Part shown: positions 62,401-64,000 of the stretch, in pieces | Layout of the letters: each line of letters begins with the position of its first letter | Position numbering within the stretch: the first letter of the stretch is position 1 | Assembly: GCF_003945595.2 (NCBI RefSeq) | Contig: NW_024104350.1 | Location: 186,001 to 250,000 of the forward strand | Source of the DNA: Pipra filicauda | Lineage: Eukaryota; Chordata; Aves; Passeriformes; Pipridae | Length of the DNA stretch: 64,000 nucleotides | Direction: 5' to 3' | Program-made: the position numbers and the translations under genes | Notes under the pieces: generated by a model | Told to the model about the DNA's origin: nothing | The model's input: the letters and a program-made list of their open reading frames with translations, nothing else | The model's database searches: none

Positions 62401-62898
62401 CTTGTCTTAAATAAATATCCTGTTATTATGGCTATACATGCTTTTTTTTACTTTAAAAATACAATCACACGACACTGATTTTCTACTCACTAACACAGGC
62501 TTTTTCAAAGTACTCTAGCCACAATAACCCAGATATTTCAAAATGTTTTGTTTTAGTGCAGATCAACAGTAGTAACATATTAGACAATAACAGCTAGATA
62601 GTCTGGAAAACTGAAGGCTTCCCTAACCCTAGTAGGAAAGGCATGAACCACTAATCTACTTCAGTACCTGAATTTTAAAAATTAATGTACATAAACTCCT
62701 ACAGCAAACAAACAAACAAAAAAATCCAAGTATTGCATTTTACCAAAATCCGTAAGATTATATCACTAAAAGTTGTACCTTCTTCGGGTTACAATTTGAG
62801 CCCTTTTTCATTGTCCTCAGTAAAAATTCTGGCATATTATTTTCAATATCCTCACGTGTTCCCTTTTTGTGCAACACTGCAGCCAAAAATGAGATGAC
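19511..62898 (-). CDS. ERCC6L2: ERCC6L2, SNF2-family DNA repair translocase (17 exons, 5' end outside window)
   Basis: Joined coding exons on the minus strand: 62898-62779, 61361-61168, 59248-59087, 57324-57117, 55720-55580, 54064-53951, 52473-52354, 46622-46551, 45395-45250, 41029-40934, 39753-39654, 37818-37666, 36807-36727, 35300-34136, 33410-33256, 22746-22559, 20474-19511. They sum to 4179 bases, all introns are GT-AG and all phases agree. The product has both RecA-like lobes of an SNF2 ATPase (motif Ia, [34 protein letters not shown]) followed by a long C-terminal tail. Agreement with remembered human ERCC6L2 is close to the two ends and across the motor. Known role of the family member: a nuclear DNA translocase acting in double-strand break end joining and class-switch recombination; human loss causes a bone-marrow failure syndrome. 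Missing here are the N-terminal Tudor-like region and Walker A, encoded upstream of 64000. The visible 1392 residues plus about 150 missing ones fit the human long form of about 1550 residues. Confidence 0.96.
21420..21492. repeat. Local duplication 1, left copy
   Basis: About 73 bases beginning AAAATTTTACCTCAACAAAT recur at 22284-22356 with roughly five substitutions. Both are in the same orientation. Confidence 0.9.
21685..21797. repeat. Local duplication 2, left copy
   Basis: About 113 bases beginning CAAGCCAAAGGAAATACG recur at 23019-23124 with one six-base indel and about three substitutions, in the same orientation and order as duplication 1. Confidence 0.92.
22284..22356. repeat. Local duplication 1, right copy
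   Basis: Direct copy of 21420-21492, lying about 200 bases from the 3' edge of the exon at 22559-22746. Divergence of around 7 percent by eye suggests it is old. Confidence 0.9.
22559..22746 (-). CDS. ERCC6L2: ERCC6L2 exon: [14 protein letters not shown] segment
   Basis: This 188-base exon starts in phase 0 with [14 protein letters not shown] and ends [13 protein letters not shown] plus AG of an Arg codon (window residues 1010-1072). The first half is poorly conserved; the [20 protein letters not shown] end matches human. It has no useful start codon and shows up only through similarity and splice sites. The acceptor is actag and the donor gtgagg. Partial duplications flank it on both sides. 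It follows a 10.5-kb intron. Confidence 0.92.
23019..23124. repeat. Local duplication 2, right copy
   Basis: Direct copy of 21685-21797. It lies on the other side of the exon at 22559-22746 from the right copy of duplication 1. Confidence 0.92.
25853..25967. repeat. GGGGGAAAA nonamer minisatellite (12 perfect copies)
   Basis: Twelve perfect tandem 9-bp units occupy 25860-25967, preceded by a partial GGGAAAA. The unit length is divisible by three, so frames stay open on both strands (Gly-Glu-Lys type on plus, Pro-Phe type on minus); these are artefacts of the repeat and not genes. The G5 runs separated by A4 fit a G-quadruplex pattern on the plus strand, which is the template strand for ERCC6L2. 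Confidence 0.97.
26641..26682. repeat. Polypyrimidine tract (T-rich then C-rich)
   Basis: About 40 bases of T and C with a C8-to-C10 run, one G, then another C run. It is low complexity within the large intron and shows no splice-site use. Confidence 0.8.
27111..27122. repeat. Target-site duplication, left copy
   Basis: TGAGCCTTTAGC immediately precedes the truncated retrotransposon and is repeated perfectly at 27948-27959. Confidence 0.85.
27123..27947 (+). mobile_element. 5'-truncated non-LTR retrotransposon, RTE-like (candidate AviRTE)
   Basis: This 825-bp insertion encodes the end of a reverse-transcriptase polyprotein in two overlapping pieces. 27192-27539 has [30 protein letters not shown] and [10 protein letters not shown]; 27544-27900 has [29 protein letters not shown] and a terminal Cys-x2-Cys-x12-His-x3-Cys finger. 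A frameshift in a C-rich run near 27525-27537 separates them, so the copy is dead. The 3' end is a short ATG repeat rather than poly(A), a style known for RTE-type elements. Perfect 12-bp target duplications flank it. It is antisense to ERCC6L2. LINE identity is firm; assignment to the RTE clade or to AviRTE is inference. Confidence 0.85.
27948..27959. repeat. Target-site duplication, right copy
   Basis: TGAGCCTTTAGC directly follows the ATG-repeat tail of the retrotransposon; the first bases overlap the tail by similarity. Confidence 0.85.
32383..32402. repeat. AAC trinucleotide microsatellite
   Basis: About six to seven AAC units in the large intron. Confidence 0.85.
33256..33410 (-). CDS. 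ERCC6L2: ERCC6L2 exon: highly conserved HSNQNV...[12 protein letters not shown] segment
   Basis: This 155-base exon completes Asp and then encodes [40 protein letters not shown] and [11 protein letters not shown] (to window residue 1009). Identity to human is very high, unlike the preceding exon, so this marks a folded or interaction domain. I believe it forms part of what the literature calls the HEBO region, but the exact limits are from memory. The acceptor is ctcag and the donor gtaaag. Confidence 0.95.
33411..34135 (-). other. ERCC6L2: ERCC6L2 intron, nothing else recognised
   Basis: A 725-base AT-rich intron between the large acidic exon and the HSNQNV exon. No repeat or other gene was seen. 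Confidence 0.85.
34136..35300 (-). CDS. ERCC6L2: ERCC6L2 large exon: acidic, probably disordered region
   Basis: This 1165-base exon encodes 388 residues plus the first base of an Asp codon (window residues 570-958). It is rich in Ser, Glu, Asp and Lys and probably disordered. It diverges from human except in short islands: FWDDFSDDD near the start, [34 protein letters not shown], and ESMDRYL at the end. The acceptor is preceded by 17 uninterrupted T residues in the transcript sense, and the donor is gtaact. There is no in-frame ATG near the acceptor, so it is clearly internal rather than a separate gene. Confidence 0.95.
35301..36726 (-). other. ERCC6L2: ERCC6L2 intron with hairpin cluster
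   Basis: A 1426-base intron. Its acceptor end carries a 17-base T-run in the transcript sense (35303-35319). It also holds the inverted-repeat cluster at 35733-35797 and a short repeat of TATGATCAAT near 36170-36195. There is no other gene. Confidence 0.85.
35733..35797. repeat. Cluster of three inverted repeats including a 20-bp perfect palindrome
   Basis: Arms 35733-35743 and 35750-35760 (GTTATTACACA and its complement) form one 11-bp hairpin. Arms 35743-35752 and 35759-35768 form an overlapping 10-bp hairpin that excludes the first. After an A-run, AATCTCACTGCAGTGAGATT at 35778-35797 is a perfect 20-bp palindrome. All are read directly from the sequence. Confidence 0.92.
36727..36807 (-). 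CDS. ERCC6L2: ERCC6L2 exon: TATTWLKE linker
   Basis: This 81-base exon in phase 0-0 encodes 27 residues, [20 protein letters not shown] then [15 protein letters not shown] and MTATTWLKE match human ERCC6L2; the end diverges. The acceptor is ttttag and the donor gtgaga. It joins the motor to the long acidic exon. The longest open frame across it is in another phase and is a shadow. Confidence 0.92.
36808..37665 (-). other. ERCC6L2: ERCC6L2 intron, nothing else recognised
   Basis: An 858-base AT-rich intron without a recognisable repeat or gene. Confidence 0.85.
37666..37818 (-). CDS. ERCC6L2: ERCC6L2 exon: post-ATPase conserved segment
   Basis: This 153-base exon in phase 0-0 encodes 51 residues: [20 protein letters not shown], then [18 protein letters not shown] and [10 protein letters not shown]. 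In human ERCC6L2 the same text directly follows YKQ of the previous exon. ELFGIHNLF resembles the segment after motif VI in other ERCC6-type proteins. The acceptor is ttttag and the donor gtgtga. Confidence 0.95.
37819..39653 (-). other. ERCC6L2: ERCC6L2 intron with possible decayed CR1 segment
   Basis: A 1835-base intron. The phrase GGAAATCCAAACAGACAATA at about 38330-38348, followed by ATCCAGGTCTTCTTTTCC, resembles an internal CR1 segment, but similarity is limited to about 100 bases. A 196-codon plus-strand open frame over it (37854-38444) has no recognisable domain and is judged chance. Confidence 0.7.
39654..39753 (-). CDS. ERCC6L2: ERCC6L2 exon: motif VI (RAYRIGQ) and brace segment
   Basis: This 100-base exon begins with A completing Arg, then [20 protein letters not shown] and [13 protein letters not shown]. 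The arginine of RAYRIGQ is the arginine-finger region of motif [11 protein letters not shown] is the conserved brace that folds back on lobe 2 in SNF2 enzymes. The acceptor is ttgcag and the donor gtaaag. This marks the end of the canonical ATPase core. Confidence 0.97.
39754..40933 (-). other. ERCC6L2: ERCC6L2 intron, nothing else recognised
   Basis: A 1180-base intron separating motif V from motif VI exons. No repeat or gene was recognised. Confidence 0.85.
40934..41029 (-). CDS. ERCC6L2: ERCC6L2 exon: motif V and start of motif VI
   Basis: This 96-base exon completes Met and then encodes [20 protein letters not shown] followed by [11 protein letters not shown] and the AG of an Arg codon. 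Motif V is AGGLGLNF (window residues 427-434). FDPTWNP and QAIDR are diagnostic for SNF2 motors. The acceptor is ttttag and the donor gtacac. A longer minus-strand frame overlapping it is a shadow in another phase. Confidence 0.96.
41030..45249 (-). other. ERCC6L2: ERCC6L2 intron, 4.2 kb
   Basis: Mostly unique AT-rich sequence. The only clear repeat is the tandem pair at 44137-44176. Short frames here show no protein similarity. Confidence 0.8.
44137..44176. repeat. 22-bp tandem pair
   Basis: ATTAACATTGTATATATA occurs twice (44137-44154 and 44159-44176) separated by TTGT, giving a two-copy 22-bp tandem. Confidence 0.85.
45250..45395 (-). CDS. ERCC6L2: ERCC6L2 exon: lobe 2, DYRRLDG
   Basis: This 146-base exon encodes 48 residues plus AT of a Met codon. 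It reads [20 protein letters not shown], then a GNTKSEDR turn and NICLVST. The YRRLDG motif is a standard SNF2 lobe 2 landmark. The acceptor is ctcag and the donor gtaaga. The split Met is completed by the G opening the next exon, which makes STMAGG of motif V. Confidence 0.96.
45396..46550 (-). other. ERCC6L2: ERCC6L2 intron, nothing else recognised
   Basis: A 1155-base intron. A somewhat GC-richer patch at 45590-45800 has no identifiable family. Confidence 0.8.
46551..46622 (-). CDS. ERCC6L2: ERCC6L2 exon: helicase motif IV
   Basis: This small 72-base exon in phase 0-0 encodes 24 residues, [20 protein letters not shown] then FSTK. KVLLFSF is motif IV at the start of lobe 2 (window residues 368-374). 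The acceptor is ttacag and the donor gtgagt. It is isolated by a 5.7-kb intron upstream and a 1.2-kb intron downstream. Confidence 0.95.
49366..50255 (-). mobile_element. CR1 LINE, long 3' fragment
   Basis: It starts ATCACAGAGTCATAGAATGG and GGGTTGGAAAGGACCTTAAA on the plus strand and runs nearly 900 bp through the CR1 3' region in reverse complement. The minus-strand frame at 49592-49407 encodes the typical CR1 ORF2 C-terminus ([20 protein letters not shown], then [14 protein letters not shown]). Later text includes the LINE-body phrases CCTCTGGATTCGCTCCAACA and GGCCCTCCTC. It has the same orientation as ERCC6L2 transcription. The upstream part of the element is missing. Confidence 0.95.
50256..50938. 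other. Intronic sequence between CR1 and LTR-like block
   Basis: A short TA run at about 50262-50270 follows the CR1 fragment, then unique AT-rich sequence with nothing recognised. Confidence 0.5.
50939..51380 (+). mobile_element. Putative endogenous-retrovirus LTR with leader-like sequence
   Basis: The block begins TGTGAAGGACTATTGTC and carries three ATTGG (inverted CCAAT) boxes, a TATA box TTTATAAA around 51107-51113, and AATAAA at 51126-51131, then a CT-rich stretch ending CTGCCA at 51180. GC-rich, CpG-containing leader-like sequence follows. This is LTR promoter architecture. I could not find a target-site duplication, and no tRNA primer site is convincing, so the limits are approximate. 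No retroviral gene is present. Confidence 0.6.
51420..51850 (+). mobile_element. Possible second LTR or LTR-leader fragment
   Basis: AT-rich sequence (TGTATATAATGTATTATAAT) is followed by TGTCTGGAAAACCCCTCTCA and a GTGGGAGGGGGGCTTGG stretch resembling the GGGAGGGG stretch of the preceding block. It may be the same element family or an internal part of it. No coding remains were identified. Confidence 0.35.
51868..52020 (-). mobile_element. Decayed LINE-like segment (probably old CR1)
   Basis: In the minus-strand frame the peptide [17 protein letters not shown] resembles the [10 protein letters not shown] motif near the C-terminus of CR1 reverse transcriptase. Plus-strand text such as CCTTCTCTGAACCTTCTTCT also fits the CR1 body. 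Only about 150 bases are recognisable. Confidence 0.45.
52354..52473 (-). CDS. ERCC6L2: ERCC6L2 exon: SFPDFVQ...KYSGKMK
   Basis: This 120-base exon is in phase 0-0 and encodes 40 residues, [20 protein letters not shown] followed by [20 protein letters not shown]. It is nearly identical to the human segment. SGKMK is the usual lead-in to the helicase C-terminal lobe in SNF2 proteins. The acceptor is ttccag and the donor gtaaac. Confidence 0.95.
52474..53950 (-). other. ERCC6L2: ERCC6L2 intron, nothing else recognised
   Basis: A 1477-base AT-rich intron. Short antiparallel frames near 52560-52960 are chance. Confidence 0.85.
53951..54064 (-). CDS. ERCC6L2: ERCC6L2 exon: lobe 2 entry, HGET...SKQQ
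   Basis: This 114-base exon is in phase 0-0 and encodes 38 residues, with [20 protein letters not shown] near its start, NHAALLQ in the middle and NTSKQQ at its end. It corresponds closely to the human segment between the Cys cluster and the IKRICDQVF region. The acceptor is ttgtag and the donor gttagt, slightly off consensus. It leads into the second RecA-like lobe. Confidence 0.94.
54065..55579 (-). other. ERCC6L2: ERCC6L2 intron, nothing else recognised
   Basis: A 1515-base intron with no recognised repeat or gene. Confidence 0.85.
55580..55720 (-). CDS. ERCC6L2: ERCC6L2 exon: inter-lobe segment with Cys cluster
   Basis: This 141-base exon is in phase 0-0 and encodes 47 residues starting [20 protein letters not shown] and ending [17 protein letters not shown]. 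The Cys-x-Cys ... Cys-Cys cluster sits at window residues 261, 263, 272 and 273 within a basic stretch. As I recall it, human ERCC6L2 keeps the same four cysteines. A metal-binding or DNA-contact role is only inference. The acceptor is ggcag and the donor gtaaga. Confidence 0.96.
55721..57116 (-). other. ERCC6L2: ERCC6L2 intron, nothing else recognised
   Basis: A 1396-base intron with no recognised repeat or gene. Confidence 0.85.
57117..57324 (-). CDS. ERCC6L2: ERCC6L2 exon: end of lobe 1 and SNF2-specific helical segment
   Basis: This 208-base exon opens with the G completing Trp, then [14 protein letters not shown], and continues through [18 protein letters not shown] and [13 protein letters not shown] to KKEDR. 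The RRTK motif is typical of SNF2 ATPases at the junction between the two RecA lobes. The acceptor is taatag with a T-rich tract; the donor is gtaaga. A putative LTR begins about 25 bp upstream of this acceptor, at 57349, so the branch point may lie in or beside element-derived sequence. Confidence 0.96.
57325..59086 (-). other. ERCC6L2: ERCC6L2 intron carrying a putative solo LTR
   Basis: A 1762-base intron. The LTR-like block described separately fills roughly the third next to the acceptor. The rest (57921-59086) is unique AT-rich sequence. Confidence 0.8.
57349..57920 (+). mobile_element. Putative solo LTR of an avian endogenous retrovirus
   Basis: The block starts TGAAATAGGATGCCAGGCCC and ends near CAATTTTTCA. 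It holds a TATA box, TATAAAA, at 57778-57784 and AATAAA at 57852-57857, the spacing expected of U3-R-U5. The sequence differs in composition from the flanking intron. No target-site duplication was found at these limits, so the boundaries may be off by tens of bases. No retroviral coding sequence adjoins it. It is antisense to ERCC6L2. Confidence 0.55.
59087..59248 (-). CDS. ERCC6L2: ERCC6L2 exon: DEAH box (Walker B) and motif III
   Basis: This 162-base exon carries [20 protein letters not shown]. The DEAH box lies at 59223-59212 (window residues 114-117), and motif III, LTGT, is at residues 141-144, followed by [14 protein letters not shown]. The Asp-Glu pair coordinates Mg-ATP in this family. 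From memory, human ERCC6L2 has DEVH here, so the bird gene would carry the more canonical box. The acceptor is gtgcag and the donor a consensus gtaagt. The exon starts with the last base of a Ser codon and ends with TG of a Trp codon. Confidence 0.97.
59249..61167 (-). other. ERCC6L2: ERCC6L2 intron, nothing else recognised
   Basis: A 1919-base intron without a recognised repeat or gene. Confidence 0.85.
61168..61361 (-). CDS. ERCC6L2: ERCC6L2 exon: helicase motif Ia
   Basis: This 194-base exon encodes window residues 41-104 plus two bases of residue 105. It starts [14 protein letters not shown], the SNF2 motif Ia, continues through [11 protein letters not shown] and HGSKKDDD, and ends LYLDEFN. 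The acceptor is tttcag and the donor gtaata. The exon is phase 0 at its start and leaves AG to be completed to Ser by the next exon. This part of lobe 1 contributes to DNA contact in SNF2 enzymes. Confidence 0.96.
61362..62778 (-). other. ERCC6L2: ERCC6L2 intron with decayed CR1
   Basis: A 1417-base intron containing the CR1 relic at 61829-61985; otherwise unique AT-rich sequence. Confidence 0.8.
61829..61985 (-). mobile_element. Decayed CR1 LINE 3' fragment
   Basis: ATCATAGAATAATAAAATCA, GAGGTGGGAAGTAAAGG, TTTTAGTCCACC, AAAGCAGGGGCAAC and CTCAGGTCTTCAAAACC follow the order of a CR1 3' end in reverse complement, with many substitutions and indels. Confidence 0.7.
62779..62898 (-). CDS. ERCC6L2: ERCC6L2 exon: segment just after motif I
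   Basis: This 120-base exon encodes 40 residues in phase 0-0, beginning [20 protein letters not shown] and ending NPKK. It is flanked by acceptor ctcaag and donor gtacaa. In human ERCC6L2 this stretch directly follows the GDDMGLGKT Walker A loop, so the ATP-binding loop must be in the next exon upstream, outside the window. The last residues before the donor differ from human. It is the most 5' exon I can find; I saw no match to the Walker A exon between 62899 and 64000. Confidence 0.95.
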
Positions 62899-64000
62899 CT
62901 TGAGAAAGAAAACAATTCTCAGTGATTATGTACAACAAGAAATTGAATGAGTTCCACTGAAAATAAACATTTAGGACAAAATCCTGGATGTGACTTAGTA
63001 AGATGGTTTCACGGAGGGGGGAGATTGATTTAAAACCAACAAACAAAAACCCTAAAAAAAAAAAAAAAAAAAGTCTCACTTTTTAAAATGGGACCCCCTT
63101 CCCTTGGATTCCCATGAATTCCCTGAATTTACGATAACAGCAATTAATTGCTCTATCTCACTCTTTCATCCTCTAAGTGAAAAAGCCCCGACAGAGTACA
63201 AATAAGCCAGGAAAAAAATAAGAGATGAAGCATGCCCTGCAACTCTACTCCTTTTGAGGGCACTTGAATCTCAGATGAGAATTCAGAAGGAACATACACT
63301 TGCCAACTATACTCTCAACACTATTTTTGCAATAGGAAGAGGATGCTTAACCTAGAGGTTTGTTTCTTACTAGTATGTCTTCTTCTGTATGTTCCATTCC
63401 TTCAAATTGCTGTTGTTAACATCAAAACCATTTCTTTCTGCTGTGCCATATTCTCCCACCTGCCTCAGACCAGTCAAGGTGATTGTGAGAAGACGTTTCT
63501 TATAATACACCACTGCAAGGACAAACAGCACAGGCTATTCCAAACTGCTCCCATGGCAAACCAAAACAGGAATAAAGCAGAAAGAGATCTGGCCAGAACA
63601 TGCAAATCCGTAAAATCCACTTGGGATAAATGGTATGTGTGGGACTAAGCAGCAGCAAGGACCAGATGCATCATCAGAGAGGTGCCCTTCTTTTGAAAAC
63701 TCAACAGGCCCCTTCTCCTCAGAGCAGTCAGCTCCAGACACTTCCTTCTGCAGCTGCTGCACAGCTGCTCATAGCAGGGCAGAGGTAAAGCTATCAACTG
63801 TTGATTTCCAAAAAAAGAGCTGTTTCCCTCTAATGACAGGGAGAAAGAGCCAGTCAGGAGGTCAAAAGTGCAGAAAAAATACCTGCCTGAGAAAAGTCAG
63901 ATGGACAGAAGAGAGAGGAAACCCATCATTAATGTGGCCGCAGGGTGGGAGAGAGGTACGTTGAATAAAAGTAACCCAAACATTTTTATACATAGTATTT
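62899..64000 (-). other. ERCC6L2: ERCC6L2 intron running off the window
   Basis: Sequence upstream of the first visible exon. It contains a 19-base A-run at 63054-63072. I looked for the Walker A exon (GDDMGLGKT) on the minus strand and did not find it. The short plus-strand frames at 63343-63964 show no similarity to known proteins. Confidence 0.7.

Noticed and set aside
1..64000. tRNA, rRNA, CRISPR array or gene cluster of a novel system
   Set aside because: No tRNA B-box or cloverleaf, no spaced direct-repeat array, and no run of unexplained conserved coding frames was seen on either strand.

Overview
The window looks like bird nuclear DNA. It is AT-rich and intron-rich, carries several CR1 LINE 3' fragments of the kind common in birds, putative avian-type LTRs, a 5'-truncated non-LTR retrotransposon with a perfect target-site duplication, and one vertebrate gene spread over small exons. 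No prokaryotic, organellar or CRISPR-like organisation was seen.

The only protein gene I can support is ERCC6L2 (excision repair cross-complementing 6-like 2, a SNF2-family DNA translocase), on the minus strand. Seventeen coding exons chain from 62898 down to the TGA stop at 19511-19513. Every intron is GT-AG and every codon split across a junction rejoins in phase, giving 4179 coding bases (1392 residues plus stop). The chain begins just after the Walker A segment, so the first exons (Tudor-like N-terminus, motif I) lie beyond position 64000. In order the exons carry motif Ia, the DEAH box, motif III, an inter-lobe Cys cluster, motifs IV, V and VI, a long acidic and probably disordered exon, and the conserved C-terminal region. 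The coding potential is intact. In birds ERCC6L2 is expected on chromosome Z; that is inference, not visible here.

Layout: 1-19450 is gene-poor DNA downstream of ERCC6L2, with two minus-strand CR1 fragments (1234-1455, 9385-9940), simple repeats and no recognisable exon. 19452-62898 is the gene. Its largest intron (22747-33255) holds a 12-copy GGGGGAAAA minisatellite and the truncated retrotransposon. A 5.7-kb intron (46623-52353) holds a CR1 fragment of nearly 0.9 kb and LTR-like sequence. The intron at 57325-59086 holds a putative solo LTR whose edge comes within about 25 bp of an exon. The intron at 61362-62778 holds a decayed CR1. 62899-64000 is further intron.

I found no clearly new biological system. 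The most useful leads are the retrotransposon insertion, a pair of local duplications straddling an exon, a compact cluster of inverted repeats at 35733-35797, the G-rich minisatellite, and conserved short islands in the otherwise divergent large exon.
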